Below, piece by piece: positions 53,528 to 61,943 of a DNA stretch of 64,000 nucleotides. The DNA is from RBC074 sp044221525 (GTDB taxonomy: Bacteria > Acidobacteriota > Blastocatellia > RBC074): NCBI GenBank assembly GCA_044221525.1, contig JBGAPB010000002.1, forward strand, positions 4,050 through 68,049, written 5' to 3'. How positions within the stretch are numbered: position 1 is the first letter of the stretch; each line of letters begins with the position of its first letter. The notes beneath the pieces are model-generated. The model had not been told where the DNA came from, ran no database searches, and saw only the letters and a list, made by a program, of their open reading frames with translations. A program made the translations under genes and the position numbers.

Positions 53528-54676
53528 CTAGCTTTTCTTTGAGCTTTTGGTCGTTTTGGCACTCTTGGCAGCTTTTGGAGCCGCCTTGGTTTCTTTCTCG
53601 GCGGGTTTGCGAGCGCGCTTGGTTTTTACAGGTTCGGTGATTTGGTCAATCACTTCTGAAACTGCCTTCGAGGCTTTTTTCGCTATTTGCTCAACCTCGG
53701 TGACCAGGTCTTGAGCCATTTGACCGGCGGTTGCAGCTGTTTCAGAAGCCGCTTCCGGGTTCAGCCATTTGTACCAGCGGTGATAATGTGCGGTCGGCTG
53801 GCCGTTTTTGGCGTAATCCACCAGCAGGTTGGTCATCTTTTCGAGGATCCAGTTGTGATACGGCTCGGTGACAGACCAAATGTCGGCGTCGGGTGCGGGA
53901 TTGGTAAAATCAATCGCGTAAGGCACTCCGTCTTTGATGGCAAATTCGACTGTGTTCAAGTCGTAGCCCAGAGCTTCGTTGATCAAGATCGTGTCGCGCG
54001 TGATGCGGTCAATCATTTCCGGCGAGTAATGCGCCAAGGCTTCCTGCGGCAGGTAACGGCGATTTTTCGGATCATAGGGCATGATCAGAACGTCTTTGCG
54101 GCCTACGCAATAACAGCGAACGTAATCGGTAAAATCAATGAACTCCTGCAAAGTCATGGCCAACGTGCCGGTCTGGTCGTAATCGCGCCATAAATCTTCC
54201 AGAGAATCTACTTTGTAAACATCGCGCCAGCCTCCGCCGTCGTGCGGTTTCAGAATCGCTGGCATGCCGATGTGTTCGACGATGCCTTCCCAATCGAGCG
54301 GGAATTCCAGGTTGCGTAAGCTGTCGTTGGTCACGCCTTTGATATAAGCCTTCTGCGGCAGCAGAATTGTTTTTGGCACTGCCAATCCCAGCTTGGTGGC
54401 GAGCGAAAAACCAAAGAACTTATCGTCTGCCGACCACCAGAACGGATTGTTGACAACGATTGTGCCGTTCAGCACGGCGTTCTTCAGGTACGAACGATAG
54501 AACGGGATTTCGTGGGATATGCGGTCGAAGATGACTCGATACTCAGTGGGTTCGGCCATTTTGATTCCGCCGATTTTTATGTACTCGGCGGTGACGCCTG
54601 CGCCCAAGCTATTAATTTTTTCGATTAAGGCGGGAGGAAAGGTGTTTTCCATTCCGACCAAAATTCCTATTTTCAT
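53528..54676 (-). CDS. ATP-grasp domain protein with Lys-rich tail
   Basis: Protein of 382 residues starting MKIGILVGMENTFPPALIEKIN (ATG 54676). The ATP-grasp fold is indicated by GMPAILKPHDGGGWRDVYKVDSLED (nucleotide loop), TLQEFIDFTDYVRCYCVG and the Mg-binding NTVEFAIKDGVPYAIDFTNPAPDAD. Such enzymes form amide or ester bonds via acyl-phosphates; the substrate is unknown. The last ~80 residues are not part of the fold: an acidic helical linker (MAQDLVTEVEQIAKKASKAVSE) and a Lys/Ala/Thr tail (KTKRARKPAEKETKAAPKAAK), similar in kind to the tail at 5122-5577. It converges with the TMTC-like gene and is divergent from the LolA-like gene at 54940. Confidence 0.82.
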   Translation of the reverse strand: MKIGILVGMENTFPPALIEKINSLGAGVTAEYIKIGGIKMAEPTEYRVIFDRISHEIPFYRSYLKNAVLNGTIVVNNPFWWSADDKFFGFSLATKLGLAVPKTILLPQKAYIKGVTNDSLRNLEFPLDWEGIVEHIGMPAILKPHDGGGWRDVYKVDSLEDLWRDYDQTGTLAMTLQEFIDFTDYVRCYCVGRKDVLIMPYDPKNRRYLPQEALAHYSPEMIDRITRDTILINEALGYDLNTVEFAIKDGVPYAIDFTNPAPDADIWSVTEPYHNWILEKMTNLLVDYAKNGQPTAHYHRWYKWLNPEAASETAATAGQMAQDLVTEVEQIAKKASKAVSEVIDQITEPVKTKRARKPAEKETKAAPKAAKSAKTTKSSKKS

Positions 54677-54939
54677 TTTGACTCCTTCTCGTTAATTATC
54701 AGTTAGTGATTTCCCGAAATCGTCTGTACGGCTGGTGATGATTTCGAGACTGTTTTATAAATGCGGAAATAAATATAGGTGTTAATTGTTAGTTTGCCAG
54801 ATTTTAATCGTTCATAACCTGTCTGATTCTGGATACTCTATTTCAGTGTCAGGACTGGCGGATGTCACTCGCAGTAAGCTATTATCCAGCTAAATCAAAC
54901 AGCGGAGTTTAGGTTTCGTATTTAGAGGTGTCAACTCAA

Positions 54940-55773
54940 ATGACTTTTAAGAATTTTGATGGGAAAACGCGGTTGGCTTTGTTTGCGGGCGTATTGCTCG
55001 CTTTGAGCTTTGGAGTGCTTCCTAATCGTACCAGTATAGTCAAGGCCGACAAGATCCCTAAGCCTGAAGAAGTGGCCGAAAGGGCGATTATAGCGTATGG
55101 CAGCCGGGCGGCGACTTACGCCGTTCAGCGCAATGGCACATTGCGGGCTTTGGTCAAATTCATTTCCGCCGACGGCACGCGCGAAGGCAAAACAGTCACA
55201 AAATTTATCCGCAAGGAGAAATTGAAAGACGATCTCCGGATAGTTGATTTGGATTTGCCCGGCACTCGCTATGTTTTGGGTTTTGATGGAAAAGAAACCT
55301 GGAACATTCATGACGGCGAGGTCAAAAAGCTCAGTGATGACGTGATTAAAGCTTTTCATGTGGCCCACGCACACAGCTACGAATCGTTGCTTCGTTACAA
55401 AGAGAACGAAGGCAAGCTGGAATACGTCGCCAATACAAAGCTCGGCAATCTGGAAATGGATATTGTTGATTTGGTTTTGCCCGATGGCGTGCGGACTCGA
55501 TATGAGGTCAGTCGTAAATCAGGGCGAATCCTTTACCTAAGCTACGAAGAGAAGATCAATCCGCAGGCTGAACCGTCCAAATTCCGACTCTATTTCAAAG
55601 ATTTCCGTGTGATTCAGAACACACTTTTGCCATACATGACGATGGTTTATCAGGACGGCAAGCTGATTGAGGAACGCAAAATCGTCGAGGCTGTTTTTAA
55701 TGTGCAGCTTAAGGATGATGCCTTCAAAGCGGAAAACTTCAACAAGCCTGCTGAGGCCGCAGTCAAGCAATAA
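54940..55773 (+). CDS. LolA-like outer-membrane lipoprotein-sorting family protein
   Basis: Exported protein of 277 residues from ATG 54940 (a GTG at 54928 is in frame). The N-terminal hydrophobic helix (LALFAGVLLALSFGVLPN) is a signal or anchor. The mature part fits the half-barrel LolA/LolB/RseB fold: AIIAYGSRAATYAVQRNG, RYVLGFDGKETWNIHDGEVK, LEMDIVDLVLPDGVRTRYEVS, SKFRLYFKDFRVIQNTLLPYMTMVYQDGK. Homologues move or sense lipids or lipoproteins in the periplasm; no specific pathway is indicated here. It is monocistronic: the following PrsK-like kinase starts 220 bases later. Confidence 0.72.
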   Translation: MTFKNFDGKTRLALFAGVLLALSFGVLPNRTSIVKADKIPKPEEVAERAIIAYGSRAATYAVQRNGTLRALVKFISADGTREGKTVTKFIRKEKLKDDLRIVDLDLPGTRYVLGFDGKETWNIHDGEVKKLSDDVIKAFHVAHAHSYESLLRYKENEGKLEYVANTKLGNLEMDIVDLVLPDGVRTRYEVSRKSGRILYLSYEEKINPQAEPSKFRLYFKDFRVIQNTLLPYMTMVYQDGKLIEERKIVEAVFNVQLKDDAFKAENFNKPAEAAVKQ

Positions 55774-55992
55774 CTTGCTTGCGCTGGCTTTTGGTATTGG
55801 TTCTGACAATAAAGCTAAAGAATTACGGCAAACCCAAAACAGCTTGGCGAACATCTACAATCTGTCTCGTTTCCCCATCGCAACCCTGAATTTTTGACAG
55901 CTTTCTCAGCTTGGGTGTAGCATCAACCTTTGCTGACAGGCTGATTATTCACCATTTAGCTCAGCACTTTTCCGAGCAGGCGACTTATTTCT

Positions 55993-57846
55993 ATGGCGAT
56001 TCGCGCTAAGCTGGTTATCATTTTTTTTGCATTCATCATCGTCCCGATGTTTTTGCTTTGGGCACGATGGCAGGACACAGCTGTTGGCAGCATCAAGTCA
56101 GTTCTCAAACAGGAACTGGCTGATCGTGCGCGCGAGATTTCTGACCAAATTGACGAAAATCTGGCGACCCAAAAAGGACAGCTTCTTAAATTGGCTCAGC
56201 AATCTGCATTACGAAGCTACGCTCGTGCGGCGCAGCAAAGCACTCAGGTACTGCCAGATCGCGCTTTGAGTTACGACCTTTCGGCTTTTCTGCTGGCGAA
56301 TCAGCAAAGATACACAGCATTGATGGGCATCAATCGGCAAGGTGCTCCATTATTCAAAATCGAAATCCAAACTGACGCAAACGGTCTGGCCAAGCCTTAC
56401 ATTATCGAAAAGGATTTTTCAGCCGATGATATTGTTGGAATGCCACAGGGATTTTCCGACGCCGCGTCAGATGTAGTTTTTGCCACTGCTGTTCAGGTTG
56501 ATGGCAATGGCGGTTATCTATATCTGATCGCTCCGCTCAGAGACGACGGAAATAGCATCACATCTGCGTTGGTGGTTAAAATGCGCGCAGAGCAAATGGC
56601 AAGCGAAGCGGTTGGTATGCGTCCGGCGGCTAAACTTGGTCGTGCCAGGGCATCACGTCCCGAAGCAATAATTCTCACTCCGCAAGGCACGGTTCTTTAC
56701 GCTGCTGATGCGACGAAGCAGTGGCGGCCATACACTGAGGCTTTTCGGGAGCTTCAGCGCCCGATGTTTTCTCTGATTAAAGAAGCTGATAAGGATATTG
56801 ATTGGCAGCCATCATGGCTGATCCGGCACCGTCTGCGAGAATCCAGCCCGCCGCTTTCGATCTTTATGGTCGAAAATTACAGCGGCGCGATTGATCAGAT
56901 TGAATTTTCCAGCTACGTCCTGTTGGCATTAACGATGTTACTGGTAATTGTTGCGATGCTGACGCTTTATTACTTGATCAGCAGCATCACTGACTCAATT
57001 CGCAAAGTGACTCGCGGAGCACGCGCTATTGCGACAGGCAATCTGGGGTACCAGATCAAGGTCAAAGCCAAAGACGAAACGCGTGTGTTGGCCGAATCTT
57101 TCAATCGAATGGCCAGCCGCTTGCGCGAGATGATTCGCAAAGAAGGCGAACAGAAACAGTTTGAATCTTTTGCGCGATTGTCGGCTGTGTTGACTCACGA
57201 TTTGAAAAACCAGATTTTGTCACTATCTTTGCTGGTCAATAACATGGAGCGGAAGTTTCACCGCGAAGGTTTCCGCGAAGACGCAATGCGGACTTTGTCC
57301 GAAACGGTCAATAATCTTCAAAGCCTGGTTTCAAAACTGTCCGATCCGCGAACTCCAACCAAACGCATTCGCGAAAAATCGAATCTGACACAATTATGCG
57401 AGCGCGTTTTGAACCGCACTGCCGTGCAAGCCGCCAATAAATACCAGATTTCGACTCAACTGATGCCTGAGCTAAATGCTAATGTGGACGGCAAAGCTAT
57501 TGAGCGAGTGATTGAAAATCTGGTTATAAACGCCCTTGAAGCAATGCCTGGCGGAGGTTCGCTTCGAGTGGCGACCCGGCTGGATAACGGCAATGCCATT
57601 GTCGCAGTTGCCGACAGCGGCAAAGGAATGACCGACGATTTTGTCCGCGAGCGGCTATTTCATCCTTTTGCCACAACCAAAAAGAAGGGAATTGGGCTGG
57701 GTCTTTATTCCTGCCGCGACATAGTCGAACAACACGGCGGACGCATTGATGTAAGTAGCAAAGTTAATGTAGGCACAGAATTCAGGATCGTTCTGCCTCA
57801 GCAAGTCGAAGAGCAAAAAGCTGAAGCAAAAGCGGCAGCGGTTTGA
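55993..57846 (+). CDS. PrsK-like membrane sensor histidine kinase
   Basis: Membrane kinase of 617 residues with a TM helix at the N terminus (LVIIFFAFIIVPMFLLWA), a ~280-residue periplasmic sensor, a second TM near 320 (VLLALTMLLVIVAMLTLYYLI), HAMP (KVTRGARAIATGNLGYQIKV), the phospho-acceptor LTHDLKNQILSLSLLVNN with H402, and an ATPase domain (NLVINALEAMPGGG, DSGKGMTDDFV, GIGLGLYSCRDI). The HDLKN form of the H-box is typical of PrsK-like kinases, which regulate exopolysaccharide/PEP-CTERM sorting in other bacteria. The partner regulator follows 24 bases later. No EPS or exosortase genes are in the window, so the regulated process is unproven. Confidence 0.82.
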   Translation: MAIRAKLVIIFFAFIIVPMFLLWARWQDTAVGSIKSVLKQELADRAREISDQIDENLATQKGQLLKLAQQSALRSYARAAQQSTQVLPDRALSYDLSAFLLANQQRYTALMGINRQGAPLFKIEIQTDANGLAKPYIIEKDFSADDIVGMPQGFSDAASDVVFATAVQVDGNGGYLYLIAPLRDDGNSITSALVVKMRAEQMASEAVGMRPAAKLGRARASRPEAIILTPQGTVLYAADATKQWRPYTEAFRELQRPMFSLIKEADKDIDWQPSWLIRHRLRESSPPLSIFMVENYSGAIDQIEFSSYVLLALTMLLVIVAMLTLYYLISSITDSIRKVTRGARAIATGNLGYQIKVKAKDETRVLAESFNRMASRLREMIRKEGEQKQFESFARLSAVLTHDLKNQILSLSLLVNNMERKFHREGFREDAMRTLSETVNNLQSLVSKLSDPRTPTKRIREKSNLTQLCERVLNRTAVQAANKYQISTQLMPELNANVDGKAIERVIENLVINALEAMPGGGSLRVATRLDNGNAIVAVADSGKGMTDDFVRERLFHPFATTKKKGIGLGLYSCRDIVEQHGGRIDVSSKVNVGTEFRIVLPQQVEEQKAEAKAAAV

Positions 57847-57870
57847 ACCGTGGCCCGGCTCCAATAAATT

Positions 57871-59304
57871 ATGCCTGACCAACCGAAACAAACAGTGTTA
57901 GTAGTGGACGATCAGGAATCAGTCCGCAAGCAGCTTTACTGGGCGCTGGAAGAGAATTACCGCGTACTGCAAGCTGGCTCGCGCATTGAAGCGTTGGGAC
58001 TGGTTGAAAAAGAGCCGATTGATGTGGTGCTCAGCGACTTGCGAATGCCTCCTTCCCTGCATGATATCAGCGAAGGATTGGCTGTATTGGAATCCGTACG
58101 CAAATTCAATCCGTTGTTGCCGGTTATCATCATTACTGGCGACGAAGATCACGAAACAGCCTTACAGGTAGTCCATCGCGGCGCTTACGACCTGTTCCAC
58201 AAGCCATTTGACGTTCAGGAAGTCGAGATTATTGTCCGGCGCGCGGCTCAGCATTATCAGCTTGAAAAAGACAATCTCAACCTGCGCGATGAATTGCGAA
58301 AAGGCGGCGATTGGCAGCAAGGCATTGTCGGTTCCAGCCCTTCGCTACGCCGAGTCATTGACCAGGCGCGTGCTGTAGCCGAAACCAGCGCCACCGTTTT
58401 GATTACGGGCGAATCGGGCACTGGTAAAGAGATGTTGGCCAAGTTCATTCATAATATCAGCCCCCGCGCGCGCGCTCCGTTCATCGCTTGCAATATCGCG
58501 GCTCTGCCTGAAACTCTGGTCGAATCCGAGCTTTTTGGCCACGAAAAAGGCGCGTTCACCGGAGCCGCAATTCGGCGGCAAGGTCGGTTCGAGATGGCTG
58601 ATACCGGCACCATGTTTTTGGATGAAATCGGTGAAATGACACCTGCAATACAGGTCAAAATGCTGAGAGTTTTACAGGAACGTGAGTTTGAACGCTTGGG
58701 CGGTCAGCAAAAAATCAAAGTGGACATTCGCGTCGTTGCAGCTACCAATCGCAATCTGGAACAGATGATCGAAGCCGGGCAATTCCGCGAAGACCTTTAT
58801 TACCGTCTGAATATCATCAATCTGGAACTGCCGCCACTGCGCGAGCGACCTGATGATATTCCAATTCTGGCCAATCACTTTGCGACAAAAGCCGCTGCCA
58901 AGCACAACAAACAGACTTTGGTCCCAACACAAACTTTTTTGGACCATCTGGTTGCCTATCGTTGGCCAGGTAATATACGAGAACTTGAAAATGTCATTGA
59001 ACGGGCGGTAGTTATAAGCCAATCGCCGGTTCTGGATGAAAGCTTGTTACCTGGAAAAGTCATAGCGCAGGAAAACACTGTCCAAAATAGCCCCACACAA
59101 ACTGCAGTGCCGCAAATAGAGCTGGTCAATGGTTTATTGCCACCGGACCTGTCGTTTGAAACGGCGCTACAGAATTTCAAGCGACAGTTGGTGGCTCAGG
59201 CTTTACGCGAATGCAATGCCTCTCGTTCCGAAGCCGCTCATCGGTTAAAGATCAGCCGACAATACTTGCACAGATTAATAAACGAACTGAAAGTGGAAGG
59301 CTGA
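57871..59304 (+). CDS. PrsR-like sigma54-dependent response regulator
   Basis: NtrC-superfamily activator of 477 residues. Receiver (VLVVDDQESVRKQLYWALEENYRVLQAGSR, acceptor D56 in VLSDLRMPP), which has the 'DDQ..VRKQL.WAL' start of PrsR regulators. AAA+ domain with GESGTGKE (180-187), canonical GAFTGA (227-232) and Walker B MFLDEIGEM, and a Fis-type HTH at the end (NASRSEAAHRLKISRQYLHRLINELKV). It should activate sigma54 promoters when phosphorylated by the neighbouring kinase. Its intact GAFTGA contrasts with the GSFTSA of the other activator in this window. The insertion-sequence graveyard begins about 100 bases after its stop. Confidence 0.87.
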   Translation: MPDQPKQTVLVVDDQESVRKQLYWALEENYRVLQAGSRIEALGLVEKEPIDVVLSDLRMPPSLHDISEGLAVLESVRKFNPLLPVIIITGDEDHETALQVVHRGAYDLFHKPFDVQEVEIIVRRAAQHYQLEKDNLNLRDELRKGGDWQQGIVGSSPSLRRVIDQARAVAETSATVLITGESGTGKEMLAKFIHNISPRARAPFIACNIAALPETLVESELFGHEKGAFTGAAIRRQGRFEMADTGTMFLDEIGEMTPAIQVKMLRVLQEREFERLGGQQKIKVDIRVVAATNRNLEQMIEAGQFREDLYYRLNIINLELPPLRERPDDIPILANHFATKAAAKHNKQTLVPTQTFLDHLVAYRWPGNIRELENVIERAVVISQSPVLDESLLPGKVIAQENTVQNSPTQTAVPQIELVNGLLPPDLSFETALQNFKRQLVAQALRECNASRSEAAHRLKISRQYLHRLINELKVEG

Positions 59305-59419
59305 GAGTATAAAACCGATTTCTTCCATCTACCTCTGTATTGACAAAAAGCGTTGGTAGCCCGAAGTTAGCGAATCTATGAACCTTCGCGTACCCGCAGG
59401 CTAACCGTGGGACAGTGCT

Positions 59420-59930
59420 GCTGATTTTGCAAAAGCACCAACTGACAAAGGAGAAAAGTCTGCCCGCCCAACCTGGCAAATTCCTGTCGGACGTCATCGC
59501 TTGCAAATGGATGTTCAGCAACTGCCTGCGGTAGCAGGCAACCAAGGATTTGAACACAAGATCAGCTTGATTCACTTGGCGACGTGCTGGAAGTATTCCG
59601 AAATTCACCGCGATTACTCCAGCCAGACGATCGCACAAGTTTATCGGCGCACCTTGGATCGTTTTCCCACTTTTTTATTACCTTCACCGATAACGCAATG
59701 AGCTTCACGGTGAAATACACTGCGCATCCGGAGAGAAAAACTGCCTTCACCAAAGAAGTCGAAAAAGATGGGCGTATTCACGCCTTGATTCCCCAAGGCA
59801 GTCCCTGGCGCAACTGCATCATTTAGCGCAGCAACAGCACAGATAATGACGAATGTTTTCACCAAATCCGCTTTGCTTTATTAGAGGATCGTCGTTGTCA
59901 GCATTGTTTCTGGGGTATATTTGCAGATAT
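59420..59930 (+). pseudogene. decayed integrase-core (rve) transposase
   Basis: Pieces of an rve-type DDE transposase in two frames. Frame 2 reads RPTWQIPVGRHRLQMDVQQLP, with a first catalytic Asp, then LATCWKYSEIHRDYSSQT and YRRTLDRFP. After a frameshift near 59690 frame 1 reads DNAMSFTVKYTAHPERKTAF (second Asp in the TDN position) and HALIPQGSPWRNCII. The expected ER after II is a TAG at 59824-59826, then STDNDECFHQIRFAL follows in the same frame. So the third catalytic residue is a stop and the gene is dead. Confidence 0.65.
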
Positions 59931-60034
59931 CAGTGTCCCATTTAAGGCATCGGCAATAAAACTCCTCTTCAGGCATTTAAAGAAAATTTATCCGTTTCAT
60001 GGAAGTCGGATGCTATACCGAAGACGGTCATAAA

Positions 60035-60108
60035 TTGAGCATTTGAGCAACCTCCGGTAGGTTCGTTTTGCAAAAAATGATCCACCCCGGAGGCACTCAA
60101 ATGCTCAA
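60035..60108 (+). promoter_or_regulatory. hairpin that covers the ribosome-binding site of the IS630 remnant
   Basis: 13-bp outer stem (60035-60047 with 60096-60108) and 7-bp inner stem (60051-60057 with 60087-60093). The inner stem hides the GGAGG and the outer one the ATG at 60101 and the codons after it. Confidence 0.6.
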
Positions 60109-60178
60109 GCTAGAATTTAGCACAGCAGAAGTTAAAGCTCTGCATTACGAACCAGGAAATCCCGGCCACTTGGCGTAA
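60101..60178 (+). pseudogene. 5' remnant of an IS630-like transposase gene
   Basis: MLKLEFSTAEVKALHYE (17 residues) is the typical start of IS630-family first-frame proteins that continue with a helix-turn-helix. After HYE the sequence departs and stops at 60178. GGAGG lies 6-8 bases before the ATG but inside a hairpin. The rest of the element is missing; 60179-60358 shows nothing else I can name. Confidence 0.6.
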
Positions 60179-60358
60179 CAGACATTTCCTACTTCTGTGA
60201 GTTCAGCATTCTCTGATGTCACAGGCAAAGAATATGTGCAGCAAAACACGCAGCCTGGTTAGGTTGATGAGATGTCGCGCAACAAAGTATGTGGCGCGGG
60301 AAGGAAGGTCTTGGGTTGGACCGCGATCAAGAGTCGCTCCGGCCTGAGCGTTACTGCT

Positions 60359-61676
60359 TTATCTATCGGGCACAGAGTCATTCAGATGAAATTGCAGCAA
60401 GGCCTCCCAACTCTCAAACACCAACTTCCCAAAATACACTCGCAATTGCTCCCACAGGCTACGCCGCGATTCGCGCGCACGGCACCCTTGATACAATCGG
60501 TCACCCATTTCCAACACTTGATGCGCCACGAAGGCCAGCAGGTTGAGCAGGTAAAACACCATTGATAAGGCACGTTCGCCGTGCCCATAGTTGTGTTCCA
60601 ATTCGTAGCCGTGATTCTTATGGACGTTGAATTGCTCGTTCTCAATCTTCCAACGCGAACGCCCAATTCCGGCCACCGTCGCCACATTTTCCGCTGTCAC
60701 GGTCAAGTCCGTCACCCAGGCATTGTGGTAGATCACTTTGCCCGCTTTGTTGCGTTCCCAGACTTCGACGAAATTGACCAACACTTTGTCGCTTTGTGTC
60801 AGCGGCACCTGCGACGCAATCCGGTATTCAAAGTAACGACGCTTGGCCAGCGGCCCTTCTTCCCACCTTCCTTTCACGCATTGCCCTAAACGATCCAGGT
60901 CTTCCACCCATTCGTACAATTCTTTGTGGGATTCTGGCTTCGCCACCAGCACAAAGTTCATCCGCAAAGCCCGCAAATCCAGAATGAAAGGCTCGTGCGC
61001 ATACAAATCATCCCCCATCACGATCATCTGCAACTGACGATGTTCCTGCCGCAGCCGTTTGACCAACCGTTTGCCTGCGTTGAGTTCGCAATCCTGTTTT
61101 TCCTCTCCATCCGTATTGCGCACCTGTTCGGCATCCAGCGGCAAAATGTCGTGGCTGCCTGCGCGCACCAACGTCGCTCCCACCACCACGTGGGAATAGT
61201 GGACCTCGCCAGTTTTGTCCTTGCGCCGCAAACAGTGCTCACACGCAATCTTCCTTGAACTGAAGTACTCCCCTCCCATCCAGCGCCACGGTGTAATACT
61301 TCCCGCCGCCCACCTCCGTCACCAGGCGCGTGGTCCACCCGGTTTGCCGCATCTTTTCAAAGACCTGCGGTAACACACGCCGCAAGGGACCCAATGCCGC
61401 CGGATCGTCCAGCAACTGACGCATCTGCGTGTCGGATGGCACACGTTCTACGCCAAAGAGCCGCTGCAAATTAGACCGCCCGGTTTGCCTTTCCATCCGC
61501 TGCTGGAATTGCAGCAGGTTCGGATGCTGGAAAAAGAACATCGCAAATCCACTCATCAATACATCGTGCAATCTCCAGGTAATGCGGTGCGGGTCGCGTT
61601 CATCCGGGACTTGACGAAAAGCCGTACGCAATAATTCCCGATAGGCTTCAAAGGTCAAATGTTGAAGGAGTCTCAT
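60359..61676 (-). pseudogene. DDE (IS4-like) transposase, split by one frameshift
   Basis: Two frames together give one ~435-residue transposase. The first (61676 down to about 61270) reads MRLLQHLTFEAYRELLRTAF.. to KYYTVALDG; the second, shifted by +1, continues GGEYFSSRKIACEHCLRRKDKTG to the stop at 60359. First Asp in VALDG, second in VMGDDLYAHE, and the Glu in SRWKIENEQFNVHKNHGYELEHNYGHG, so all catalytic residues are kept. The shift falls in a GGGAGGGG tract (about 61268-61275 in plus-strand numbering), where one base is extra, so decay or a sequencing error is likely. Terminal inverted repeats and target-site duplication were not identified with certainty. Confidence 0.85.
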
Positions 61677-61943
61677 CGCCCCAGTTTATGCGGCTGCTTG
61701 CGGCAGTGTCACCCTTTTGACGCTTTTTCCTGTTTTTTCTGCAAGCGCGGAAACTCATTTCCCTAAATCACACCTTCACAATGACTTTCCGCTTAACCGA
61801 GAATTACTGGGCAGCATACATACTGCTGGTTGCCGTGTTTTTATGTTCGGGGTACTCTTTCGGTCATCTGACTGACAAACTTCATCTCTGTAGTCGGGTA
61901 AACTCCACAGGCAATTTATCTTCACAACTTGCGAGGTCGTTTT
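61677..61943. other. 267-bp spacer between the IS and the DsbD-like gene
   Basis: Should contain the right end of the IS and the dsbD promoter. No clear inverted repeat end or promoter pair could be assigned; open frames here have no family resemblance. Confidence 0.4.
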
